From contig NZ_SMGI01000001.1 of assembly GCF_004346845.1 (NCBI RefSeq), positions 310,001 through 374,000 on the forward strand: a DNA stretch of 64,000 nucleotides. Direction: 5' to 3'. The notes below the pieces were generated by a model. It was given only the letters and a program-made list of their open reading frames with translations, had not been told where the DNA came from and searched no databases. This document shows, piece by piece, positions 32,115 to 40,403 of this stretch. The position numbers were made by a program, and so were the translations under genes. Source of the stretch: Winogradskyella wandonensis (lineage in GTDB: Bacteria > Bacteroidota > Bacteroidia > Flavobacteriales > Flavobacteriaceae). The stretch's first letter is position 1, and every line of letters starts with the position of its first letter.

Positions 32115-33350
32115 ATGAACCAATTAGATAACGACATATTAATTAGTGTAGAAGGCTTAAGCAAAAAGTTTTGCAAAGACTTAAAAACTAGCCTGTGGTA
32201 CGGCATCAAGGATTTGTTTTTAGGCGTTACTGGTAACAGAAATAATAGAGAACTACGTCCTAAGGAATTTTGGGCTTTAAAAGATATTAATTTTCAGTTG
32301 CGTCGTGGCGAATGCTTAGGGCTTATAGGCCATAATGGTGCAGGCAAATCTACGTTGTTAAAAATTTTAAATGGGTTAATTAACCCCGATGCCGGCAAGG
32401 TGACTATAAAAGGGCGTGTAGGCGCACTGATAGAATTAGGTGCTGGTTTTAATCCTATACTTACTGGGCGCGAAAATATTTATAATAACGGTGCTGTTTT
32501 AGGGTTTACACGAAACGAAATAGAGAATAAGATTGAAGAGATTATCGATTTTTCGGAGATTAGAGAGTTTATAGATATGCCCGTGCAAAATTACAGTTCT
32601 GGGATGAAGGTGCGCTTGGGTTTTGCCATAGCGGCACAAATGGAACCCGATGTTTTAATTGTTGACGAGGTGCTGGCTGTGGGAGATGTAGGCTTTCGAA
32701 TAAAATGTTTAAATAGAATATCAGAATTACTCAATAAATGCGCCGTAATTTTGGTCTCTCATTCGATGCCGCAAATAGCTCGAATATGTACAAATGGAAT
32801 ACTTTTAGATAAAGGTAAAACAAGTTTATTAACTAATGATGTAGGTTTACTTGTAGAAAAGTATTATGTCACTTTTGAAGATAATTATAAGTCTAACGAA
32901 ATCAATCCTTTTGGCATTACCATAAAGGATTTCAATGTTAATGGAAGAAGTATTAAAGAAAATGCAACATTAAACTTGAAACATGGCGAAGACATCATTT
33001 TAAGCTTTAAGTTTGTTTGTCCATCAGATATTGAGAATTTTTCTGTGCATTTACCAATAACCGATGATCAGATGATTCATGTAGCTCTAACATCTTCTTT
33101 AATGAATTTAGGACTTACTAAAAATAATAATCAATTGGTTTCGGTGGACTGCAAAGTACCATGTCTTTTTACTAATGGAAGATTTTATTTAGGACTGACA
33201 ATAATTGAAACTAATATTAATGAAAATCAATACACTATTGGAAAAACTTTATTTAAAAAAGAAAACTATATTAAGTTCTTTGTAAAGGAATCACCACTAA
33301 CAACATCAGTTCCTGTCTTGTTAAATTCTAATTTTGTTATTAAGAAATGA
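32115..33350 (+). CDS. ABC transporter ATPase with C-terminal Wzt substrate-recognition domain
   Basis: 411 aa. The ATPase domain (about 1-240) has Walker A GHNGAGKST (near 72), signature YSSGMKVRLGF (near 160), Walker B VLIVDEVLAVGD (near 185) and switch His in SHSMPQIA. The C-terminal domain (about 255-411) is beta-rich and corresponds to Wzt_C, which in O9a-type systems binds the modified non-reducing end before export. Such a domain implies that a chain-capping group, for instance methyl, is read. Methyltransferase genes directly downstream fit this (inference). It overlaps the next gene by 4 bp (ATGA). Confidence 0.92.
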   Translation: MNQLDNDILISVEGLSKKFCKDLKTSLWYGIKDLFLGVTGNRNNRELRPKEFWALKDINFQLRRGECLGLIGHNGAGKSTLLKILNGLINPDAGKVTIKGRVGALIELGAGFNPILTGRENIYNNGAVLGFTRNEIENKIEEIIDFSEIREFIDMPVQNYSSGMKVRLGFAIAAQMEPDVLIVDEVLAVGDVGFRIKCLNRISELLNKCAVILVSHSMPQIARICTNGILLDKGKTSLLTNDVGLLVEKYYVTFEDNYKSNEINPFGITIKDFNVNGRSIKENATLNLKHGEDIILSFKFVCPSDIENFSVHLPITDDQMIHVALTSSLMNLGLTKNNNQLVSVDCKVPCLFTNGRFYLGLTIIETNINENQYTIGKTLFKKENYIKFFVKESPLTTSVPVLLNSNFVIKK

Positions 33351-34228
33351 ATACCTGCCCACTTTGTGAGTCTGATAAAAATGAATTGCTATATACCAAT
33401 TCAAGAGGCAATAAGTATCTAGAAAATTATGTTTGTTGCAACTGTGGTTTTGTCTACACATGGCCACGAATATCAAATCAAGAAGTTGAAAGATTGTATT
33501 CTGATGGTGACTTTTCTAAAGAGGCTCGAAAATCCTCTGTTCCAGACTTAGCAAAGTTTAAACAAACTGAACAGTATGCCTTAGAGCGAATACATCATTT
33601 AGAAACGAAAATTCCTGACTTTTTTTCTAAAGTTCATAGTTGCGTTGAAATTGGTTGTGGCGCAGGAAGTTTTCTTTGGCTTCTAAAATCTAGAGGACAA
33701 AAAGTTTTAGGAATAGAGCCAGACGTTGATTATGTGCAGGTAGTGAAGAAACGTTATAAAATTCCGATTGAGACAGTTATGTTTCAAGATTATGATAATA
33801 CAGAACTGTTTGATTTTATATGTAATTTTCATGTTATAGAGCACATAATCAATCCGCGAGCATTCGTCAAAGAAATTTATAATCGTTTAAAAGATGAAGG
33901 TTTTCTCTATATAGAGTGTCCAACTATAGATAATATATATACAGGAAGTTTAGATACATTTTTTTGGGATGTGCATGTTAATACGTTTTCCAATAATACA
34001 TTACCATGGTTATTGGAAAGTGAAGGGTTTTCTATTAAAGAGATATTTATGAATAGGGGTTTTGTTTCTATCATTGCAAAGAAAGGAACTCAAGTAAAAT
34101 TTAAAAGTGATGATAAGGACAGGATTATAGGTATAGTAAAGAGCTTCGCTCCAAAACCAAAGAAAATTAGTTTTTCTAAAAGAATTGAAACTAAAATAAA
34201 AAATGTTATAAAAAGTGTACTAGAATGA
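33347..34228 (+). CDS. Zn-ribbon class I SAM-dependent methyltransferase
   Basis: 293 aa. The N-terminal zinc ribbon has CPLC (4-7) and CCNC (30-33). The SAM domain starts with CVEIGCGAGSFLWLL (about 103-117), followed by the acidic LGIEPD and the NFHVIEHIINP motif with the post-motif His-Glu-His. It is the type of enzyme found in nucleotide-sugar C- or O-methylation and polysaccharide loci. As the gene immediately after the Wzt_C-bearing ATPase, it is the leading candidate for terminal methylation, although this is inference. A basic C-terminal tail (KPKKISFSKRIETKIKN) may contact the membrane. Coupled by ATGA overlaps on both sides. Confidence 0.87.
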   Translation: MNTCPLCESDKNELLYTNSRGNKYLENYVCCNCGFVYTWPRISNQEVERLYSDGDFSKEARKSSVPDLAKFKQTEQYALERIHHLETKIPDFFSKVHSCVEIGCGAGSFLWLLKSRGQKVLGIEPDVDYVQVVKKRYKIPIETVMFQDYDNTELFDFICNFHVIEHIINPRAFVKEIYNRLKDEGFLYIECPTIDNIYTGSLDTFFWDVHVNTFSNNTLPWLLESEGFSIKEIFMNRGFVSIIAKKGTQVKFKSDDKDRIIGIVKSFAPKPKKISFSKRIETKIKNVIKSVLE

Positions 34229-35427
34229 AAAACACTGTGAAAAAGTATTTAAAAAGAATATATCGTCATTTTTTTAGAAAACCAAAATCTAAGAAGGAGC
34301 AAAAGAGTATTATATTACCGAAAATCTTAAATGAATCTTCAAAAAAATCTTTAAATAAAATTGTTCATATTTCAGCATTTAGTTATGGAAATGCAGGGGA
34401 CACCTTACTTCCGTTAGCATTGCAAAATACTTGGGATACTGTATTACCAACAATAGATTGGAATAATAAACAGATATATCCTAAGGTAAATAATTCTCTA
34501 GTCAATGAAATAAACAATTCTAAGGGTGTTGTAATTGGTGGTGGTGGACTATTCTTAAAAGACACAAATGCAAACAAAATCAGTGGTTGGCAATTGCCTT
34601 GTTCTATAGAGATGCTAAACAATATAAAAGTCCCCATTGTTCTAAGTGCCGTTGGATATAATCGTTTTAGAGGTCAAGACGATTTTGAGCCTTATTTTAA
34701 AGAAAATATTACAGCATTTGCAGAGAAATCGGTTTATTTAGGGTTACGTAATACGGGAAGCATAGAGGCTTTAAAAAATTATATTCCTGAGCAATTTCAT
34801 CATAAAATACGTTTTCAACCATGTATGACCACTTTCATTTCAGAGCTATATCCAAAAATCACTGATTACAACAATAAGGAGGATTTTGTAGCTATTAATA
34901 CAGCTTTTGACAGGTCGCATTTTAGGTTCGGAGAGAACATAGGAGATATCCTTTCAGCTACCGCAAAAGTTTTAAAAGAGATTTCTCAAAAATTTCCTTT
35001 AAAGTTTTACTCTCATATGCCATCAGACGAAGCTTTTCTACCATTTCTTCAAAGTTATGAGGTTGATTATGAACTTATAAAACTTAATAAGGTTCATCCA
35101 AAAAACATTATTTTAGAATATGCCAAACCAAAATTAGTGATTGGCATGCGCGGTCACGCACAAATGATTCCTTTTGGGTGTAAAACACCAATAGTATCAA
35201 TTGTTTCGCATAATAAATTGCAATGGTTTTTGGATGATATAGGTAGGCCTGAATGGGGAGTGGATGTGTTATCAGATGCTTATGAAAAAGATTTAAGAGA
35301 GAGAGTTTTTTCTGCTTTAGCGAATACAGAAAATGAAATGGCTTATATATCTTCAAAACAAAAAGAATTATTTGCAACGTCTATAAACAATGTAAATGAT
35401 GCCCTTTTAAAAATGCAATTAAATTAA
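34225..35427 (+). CDS. Polysaccharide pyruvyl transferase family protein
   Basis: 400 aa of the PS_pyruv_trans family (CsaB/WcaK fold). Family elements are SYGNAGDTLLPLALQ (about 52-66), VVIGGGGLFLKD (about 105-116), and near the C-terminus VIGMRGHAQMIPFGCKTPIVSI. Members transfer pyruvate from phosphoenolpyruvate to a hydroxyl pair on a sugar, giving an acidic ketal; some relatives have other transferase functions. The first 40 residues are strongly basic (KKYLKRIYRHFFRKPKSKK), suggesting membrane association. It overlaps the methyltransferase by 4 bp. Confidence 0.85.
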   Translation: MKNTVKKYLKRIYRHFFRKPKSKKEQKSIILPKILNESSKKSLNKIVHISAFSYGNAGDTLLPLALQNTWDTVLPTIDWNNKQIYPKVNNSLVNEINNSKGVVIGGGGLFLKDTNANKISGWQLPCSIEMLNNIKVPIVLSAVGYNRFRGQDDFEPYFKENITAFAEKSVYLGLRNTGSIEALKNYIPEQFHHKIRFQPCMTTFISELYPKITDYNNKEDFVAINTAFDRSHFRFGENIGDILSATAKVLKEISQKFPLKFYSHMPSDEAFLPFLQSYEVDYELIKLNKVHPKNIILEYAKPKLVIGMRGHAQMIPFGCKTPIVSIVSHNKLQWFLDDIGRPEWGVDVLSDAYEKDLRERVFSALANTENEMAYISSKQKELFATSINNVNDALLKMQLN

Positions 35428-35431
35428 TGAT

Positions 35432-36304
35432 ATGAAAACACCAAAAATAATAGCTGAGATAGGTGCAAACCATAAGGGCAATATGGATATCGCCAAAGAA
35501 TTAATACAGACTGCTGCTATTTTCTGTAAGGTAAATGTTGCAAAATTTCAAAAAAGGCATAATAAAGAGTTGTTATCTGAGGCGGAGTATAAGGCGCCTC
35601 ATCCAAACCCGCATAATTCTTACGGAGATACTTATGGCGCACATCGCGAATTTTTGGAATTAGATTTAGATCAACACAAAGAGCTAAAAAAGTGGTGTGA
35701 AGGTTTAGGAGTTGAGTATTCAACGTCTGTTTGGGACGTTACTTCAGCCAAAGAGATAACTTCGATTAATCCCAAGCTAATAAAAATTCCATCTGCATGT
35801 AATCTTAATAAAAAGCTATTGGACTATTTGGCAGATAATTTTGAAGGTGAAATACATCTTTCGTTTGGGATGACCACACAAGAAGAGGAGGAAAAAATAG
35901 TTTCATTTTTTGAGCAAAAGCAGCGCGCAAAGGACTTAGTTGTTTATAGCTGTACATCGGGATACCCAGTGCCATTTGAAGATATATGTTTGTTAGAAAT
36001 TAAGCGCTTACAGAATCAGTTTTCTCATAGAGTGAAATCTTTAGGGTTTTCTGGACATCATTTAGGAATAGCCGTAGACTCAGCTGCTGTTGCACTTGGT
36101 GCAGAATGGATAGAGCGTCACTTTACTTTAGATAGAACTTGGAAAGGAACTGATCACGCAGCTTCACTAGAACCAGATGGTATGCGTAAATTAGTACGGG
36201 ATAGTAATGCGGTTTATAGGGCACTTAGTTACAAGAAACAAGAGGTTTTGGATATAGAAAAAGTACAAAGAAACAAACTTAAAAGTAACCAAATAAAATG
36301 GTAA
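35432..36304 (+). CDS. Nonulosonic acid synthase, NeuB-like, without SAF domain
   Basis: 290-aa TIM-barrel synthase that condenses phosphoenolpyruvate with a six-carbon sugar to make a nine-carbon sialic-acid-like sugar. Motifs are EIGANHKGNMDIAKELI (N-terminal), AKFQKRH, IPSACNLNK, CTSGYPVPFEDICL, GFSGHHLGIAVD and the metal-site segment ERHFTLDRTWKGTDHAASL. Typical NeuB is about 345 aa because of a C-terminal SAF (antifreeze-like) domain. Here the protein ends just after the barrel (KLKSNQIKW), so that lid is missing. The substrate could be ManNAc, its 6-phosphate, mannose-6-phosphate (giving KDN) or a rarer sugar. The cytidylyltransferase follows directly. Confidence 0.88.
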   Translation: MKTPKIIAEIGANHKGNMDIAKELIQTAAIFCKVNVAKFQKRHNKELLSEAEYKAPHPNPHNSYGDTYGAHREFLELDLDQHKELKKWCEGLGVEYSTSVWDVTSAKEITSINPKLIKIPSACNLNKKLLDYLADNFEGEIHLSFGMTTQEEEEKIVSFFEQKQRAKDLVVYSCTSGYPVPFEDICLLEIKRLQNQFSHRVKSLGFSGHHLGIAVDSAAVALGAEWIERHFTLDRTWKGTDHAASLEPDGMRKLVRDSNAVYRALSYKKQEVLDIEKVQRNKLKSNQIKW

Positions 36305-36305
36305 G

Positions 36306-37451
36306 ATGGGAGTAATTGCTTTTATACCTGCGCGAGGTGGTAGTAAATCCATTCCATTAAAGAACATTAAAGACTTTTGTGGTAAGCCTTTAATATATTG
36401 GACTATCTTGGCTTTAGAAGTTACACCTAAAGTAGATAAAATAGTTATTGCAACAGATTCTGATGCAATTGCCGAAACGGTTCTTAGTTTTGATTTTTCT
36501 AAAATTGAAATTTACAGGAGGTCAGTTAAAAACTCACAAGACACATCAACTACAGAAAGTGTAATGCTTGAGTATCTTGAAAAAATAAATCTAGAACCTG
36601 ACTCTATCTTTATGCTCGTTCAGGCTACTTCGCCTCTTACTACTGAAACGAATTTCACAAAAGCCTTGCAAAAATATAAAGAGGAAAGATATGATTCTTT
36701 ATTGAGTGTGGTTAGAGTAAAGCGTTTCTTTTGGTATGGAGATGGTACACCAAAAAATTACGACTACAAAAAGCGTCCTAGACGTCAAGATTTCTCAGGT
36801 GAATTTATGGAAAATGGAGCATTTTACATTAATACTGTTGGTGGTGTATTAAAACATAAAAACAGATTGAGTGGCAAAATTGGTTTGTTTCAAATGCCTG
36901 AACATACAGCTGTTGAGATAGATGAGTCGGACGATTGGAAAGTCGCTGAACAAATGATGTATAAATATGTTCTTAAACAAAACAATAAAAAAATAAAATT
37001 ATTCGCTACTGACGTCGATGGTGTTCTTACCGACGCTGGAATGTACTATTCAGAAACAGGAGATGAATTAAAAAAATTTAATACTCGAGATGGAAAAGGT
37101 TTTGAATTATTACGTCATGCAGGAATTAAAACAGCCATTATTACTTCTGAGAATACTAAGATAGTTGAACGACGAGCAGACAAACTCCAGGTGGATTATT
37201 TGTATCAAGGACAGCAACATGCAGGAAAACTTCAAGCTTTAATGGAAATTTGCAAAAAGGAAAACATTACTTTAGACGAAGTGGCATATATAGGTGATGA
37301 TATCAATTGTTTCGAGACATTGAGTAAAGTTGGGTGGGCAGCCTGTCCAAGAGATGCAATAGATATTGTTAAGTCCATTCCACATATACTAATAATGAAT
37401 AGAAAAGGAGGTGAAGGCTGTGTAAGAGAGTTTGTGGAGAAATTCATTTGA
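36306..37451 (+). CDS. CMP-nonulosonate cytidylyltransferase fused to a KdsC-like HAD phosphatase
   Basis: 381 aa in two domains. Residues 1-225 are a NeuA-like cytidylyltransferase: IPARGGSKSIPLKNI, TDSDAIAE, QATSPLTTE, and NGAFYINT. Residues 232-381 are a HAD domain of the KdsC/8-phosphatase type: FATDVDGVLTDAGMYY, then TRDGKGFELLRHAGIKTAII, and IGDDINCFETLSKVG. This is the order seen in vertebrate CMAS and some Bacteroidota. The HAD domain could remove the 9-phosphate left by a phosphate-using synthase. The nucleophile pair DVD and the GDD are intact, but the final motif-IV Asp seems to be Cys (around 333). It starts 1 bp after neuB stops. Confidence 0.88.
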   Translation: MGVIAFIPARGGSKSIPLKNIKDFCGKPLIYWTILALEVTPKVDKIVIATDSDAIAETVLSFDFSKIEIYRRSVKNSQDTSTTESVMLEYLEKINLEPDSIFMLVQATSPLTTETNFTKALQKYKEERYDSLLSVVRVKRFFWYGDGTPKNYDYKKRPRRQDFSGEFMENGAFYINTVGGVLKHKNRLSGKIGLFQMPEHTAVEIDESDDWKVAEQMMYKYVLKQNNKKIKLFATDVDGVLTDAGMYYSETGDELKKFNTRDGKGFELLRHAGIKTAIITSENTKIVERRADKLQVDYLYQGQQHAGKLQALMEICKKENITLDEVAYIGDDINCFETLSKVGWAACPRDAIDIVKSIPHILIMNRKGGEGCVREFVEKFI

Positions 37452-37452
37452 T

Positions 37453-38487
37453 ATGGATATTGTAGCAATTAACGGAACTTGGCAGACCATATCTTTTTTG
37501 AACTTTTTCTTGGGTCATACAGAAAACGAACGTCAAATTTGTGATATCGTTCTCTATGAGATGGATAAAAACCTTAAGGATAATTGCATCAACATATTGT
37601 CTAACTATGATTTTATAAATAGCGTCGTTGCTTTTGAAGATTTAAAAAGCTTGAAAGCTAATGAATATGAAAATCTTTGGATAGGAAAATTATTTTCTGC
37701 CCAATCTAAGATTATCGCAGATTTTTTTAAAAATATTCCCATCTTATTATTTGAAGAAGGGTTGCATTCTTATGTTCCAATGCGCAAATTTTCAATTATC
37801 AATTTGCTATCTAGGAAAAACACAATTATCCAGAAACTAAATACAATAATTAAATATATTTTTAATAGAAATGATTTAATCTATGATAACAATTATTTTG
37901 TACTAAGTGAACATAAGAATAGAATAAGGAACAGGCACTTTTTGCTATCATTTGTTAAATCTGATTTTGAGCATGATATAGTTTACAATGACCATTTGAT
38001 AAGTGTTTTAGAAGTAGTTTCTAAGGTAGAGAAGTTTAAATTAGAGAGAATTGAAAATAAAAAAACTGTTGTCATTGTTGGACAATGCTTCTCAAATTAT
38101 AATTTAATTGGCAAGAATTTTGAACTGAATGTCTATCTAAAACTGATTGACTATTATTTAGGTAGAAAATATGTGGTATATTGGAAAGGTCATCCAAGAA
38201 ATACAGATTTTGATGATGAAATCAAAAAAAACTATAATAGTAGGGTAAATTTCATTCCAAAGAATTCTTTGCCTCTAGAATGCCTAATATATGCTAATCC
38301 TGAAATTGAGTTGTGTGGTATATCATCGTCATCACTTTTATATAGTGAATATATATTCCAAAGAACAACCAAGCAAGCTGCAACGTTATTAATTAATAAC
38401 TTAAATAAGAATAGCATATGGTATGACGATTTCAAGTTTATGCTATCAATGGTAATTAATAAAGTATCTGGGGTATGCACAATTTAA
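37453..38487 (+). CDS. Sialyltransferase-like protein (polysialyltransferase / GT52-type)
   Basis: 344 aa from the ATG at 37453; a longer reading from TTG 37432 would overlap the previous gene and is less likely. The three signatures of bacterial sialyltransferases of the GT38/GT52 type are present in order: an acidic-acidic-Gly motif (LLFEEGLHSY, about 97), an HP motif (YWKGHPRNTD, about 246) and a serine motif (CGISSSSLLYSE, about 288). Because it follows the CMP-nonulosonate genes at 1 bp, it is the obvious transferase for that sugar. Overall similarity is low and linkage (2,3 / 2,6 / 2,8) cannot be told. AT-rich codon use compared with its upstream neighbours suggests transfer. Confidence 0.75.
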   Translation: MDIVAINGTWQTISFLNFFLGHTENERQICDIVLYEMDKNLKDNCINILSNYDFINSVVAFEDLKSLKANEYENLWIGKLFSAQSKIIADFFKNIPILLFEEGLHSYVPMRKFSIINLLSRKNTIIQKLNTIIKYIFNRNDLIYDNNYFVLSEHKNRIRNRHFLLSFVKSDFEHDIVYNDHLISVLEVVSKVEKFKLERIENKKTVVIVGQCFSNYNLIGKNFELNVYLKLIDYYLGRKYVVYWKGHPRNTDFDDEIKKNYNSRVNFIPKNSLPLECLIYANPEIELCGISSSSLLYSEYIFQRTTKQAATLLINNLNKNSIWYDDFKFMLSMVINKVSGVCTI

Positions 38488-38548
38488 TGTATAATAGATT
38501 TGCTTTTGTATCACAACTTGAGTTATTAATTATGTCCAATGTCATAAC

Positions 38549-39334
38549 ATGATAAAAAAGCTTAAATCAAAAATAAAAGCTAAAATAAAGACCATATACG
38601 AAAACCGTATTGGCACATTCTTTTTTAGACAAAATGGGTTTTGTCCTTGCTGTGAGAAAGAAGTCGACTTTATTGCAAGACATCATTGGTTGCGCGACCA
38701 TTTTAAGTGTAATAATTGTGGTTCCATTCCACGAGAGCGTGCTTTAATGGACATTATTAATACATATTATCCAAACTGGAAAGCCTTGTATATTCATGAA
38801 TCTTCACCAGGTGATAGAGGTCATAGTTTAACGCTAAAAAAACACGCTAAACATTATATGGCATCTCAATATTATCCTGGAAAAACTCTAGGTTATACTG
38901 TAGATGGATTTAAAAATGAAGATTTAGAAAATCAGACATTTAAAGATGAAACTTTCGATTTGGTCATTACCTCAGATGTCATGGAGCACATTTATGAGCC
39001 AGATAAAGCGTTTAAAGAAATACATCGCACCTTAAAACCAGGAGGCGCCCATATTTTTTCTGTACCTATAATTAACAAACATAAACCATCGGAGCGTTGG
39101 GCTACTAAAAACCCTGATGGCAGTCCCAATTTTTTATTAGAACCAGAATGGCATGGAAATCCAGTAGATGCCAAAGGTTCTCCAGTCACTTTTCATTGGG
39201 GTTATGATATAAAAAGTTTTATAGAAAAACACACAGGCGGTGAATGTGAAATCGTCTATTTAGATGATTTATCTAAAGGCATACGCGCAGAATATATCGA
39301 AATAGTTATACAAAAAAAGACTCTTAATGCCTAA
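38549..39334 (+). CDS. Zn-ribbon methyltransferase-like protein
   Basis: 261 aa. A zinc ribbon (CPCC near 33, CNNC near 54, with the linking ARHHWLRDHFK) precedes a methyltransferase-type Rossmann domain (about 70-255). The usual glycine-rich SAM motif I is degenerate (ALYIHESSPGDRGHSLT), but motifs II-IV are clear: FDLVITSDVMEHIYEP and LKPGGAHIFSVPI. This subfamily is common in polysaccharide loci and is of uncertain substrate. The degenerate motif I may simply be subfamily-typical. It follows the sialyltransferase after a 61-bp gap and overlaps the WbsX gene by 8 bp. Confidence 0.78.
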   Translation: MIKKLKSKIKAKIKTIYENRIGTFFFRQNGFCPCCEKEVDFIARHHWLRDHFKCNNCGSIPRERALMDIINTYYPNWKALYIHESSPGDRGHSLTLKKHAKHYMASQYYPGKTLGYTVDGFKNEDLENQTFKDETFDLVITSDVMEHIYEPDKAFKEIHRTLKPGGAHIFSVPIINKHKPSERWATKNPDGSPNFLLEPEWHGNPVDAKGSPVTFHWGYDIKSFIEKHTGGECEIVYLDDLSKGIRAEYIEIVIQKKTLNA

Positions 39335-40403
39335 ACTAAGACCTATAGCATTTGTTTTACCTCAATTTCATCCTATACCAGAAAATGATAAGTGGTGGGG
39401 CAAAGGCTTTACAGAATGGACTAATGTAAAAAAGGCAAAACCATTGTTTAAAGGGCATTACCAACCACATGTTCCGGCAGATTTAGGTTACTATGATTTA
39501 AGAGAGCCAGAAGCTCGACTAGCTCAAGCCCAATTAGCACAAAAATACGGAATCCATGGCTTTTGCTATTACCATTATTGGTTCAACGGAAAGCGACTTT
39601 TAAACTATCCGATTGATGAAATATTAAGGTTGCAAGAACCCAATATGCCTTTTATGTTATGTTGGGCGAATGAAAACTGGACACGACGATGGGACGGCTT
39701 AGACCAAGATATTCTCATAGAACAAAATTATAATTTTGAAGATGATAAAAACCATATGCGTTGGCTCTGTTCAAACGTTTTTAAGGATAAAAGATACATT
39801 AGAGTAGATAATAAGCCTGTTTTTGTGGTTTACAGACATCAATTGTTTCCAGATATTAGTAAAACTGCTAAAATCTGGCGAGATATCGCTGTAAATGAGT
39901 TTGGCTATGATGGGTTGTATTTATGCATTACAGAGAGTTTTAATGACCGGTCTAATCCTGAAAGTATAAATTTTGATGCGGCTGTCGAATTCTCGCCACA
40001 TCAAGTCATCAGAAATCATTTAACTCCAAGTATAAGTCAAAGAATACTGAGCAGATTGGGTTTTACAAAGCATAAAGATTTGGACAAAAGAGATTTCAAG
40101 ACTGGAGTTGAAGAATCATTAAAAAGGAGAATGCCAAAATATAAACTTTTTAGATGTGTAACACCTTCTTGGGATAACACGGCTAGAAAAAAGGAGAATG
40201 GAGTAATAGCTATTGGTAGTAATCCAAAATTATACTATAAATGGTTAAATAGATTAGTTAAGGCATTTAAACCTTATTCAAGAGATGAAAACTTTATTTT
40301 TATTAACGCTTTAAATGAATGGGCAGAGGGTAATCACTTAGAACCTTGTAAAAAGTATGGTACCGCCTATTTTGAAGCTACAAAAAAAGCTCTAGACTCA
40401 TGA
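39327..40403 (+). CDS. WbsX/GH99-like glycan locus protein
   Basis: 358 aa matching the WbsX family related to GH99 (endo-alpha-mannosidase/mannanase fold). Hallmarks are LPQFHPIPENDKWWGKGFTEW, YYDLREPEARLAQAQLA, GFCYYHYWFNGKRLL, CWANENWTRRWDG and NEWAEGNHLEP. Such proteins sit in O-antigen and capsule clusters and probably cut or transfer glycans during assembly, although I know of no firmly proven reaction. No signal peptide is seen, so it would be cytoplasmic. It overlaps the next GT2 by 4 bp. Confidence 0.9.
   Translation: MPKLRPIAFVLPQFHPIPENDKWWGKGFTEWTNVKKAKPLFKGHYQPHVPADLGYYDLREPEARLAQAQLAQKYGIHGFCYYHYWFNGKRLLNYPIDEILRLQEPNMPFMLCWANENWTRRWDGLDQDILIEQNYNFEDDKNHMRWLCSNVFKDKRYIRVDNKPVFVVYRHQLFPDISKTAKIWRDIAVNEFGYDGLYLCITESFNDRSNPESINFDAAVEFSPHQVIRNHLTPSISQRILSRLGFTKHKDLDKRDFKTGVEESLKRRMPKYKLFRCVTPSWDNTARKKENGVIAIGSNPKLYYKWLNRLVKAFKPYSRDENFIFINALNEWAEGNHLEPCKKYGTAYFEATKKALDS

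Noticed and set aside
37432..37452. Longer start (TTG) for the sialyltransferase-like gene
   Set aside because: It would overlap the cytidylyltransferase by 20 bp with a poor codon context; the ATG at 37453 directly follows the stop.
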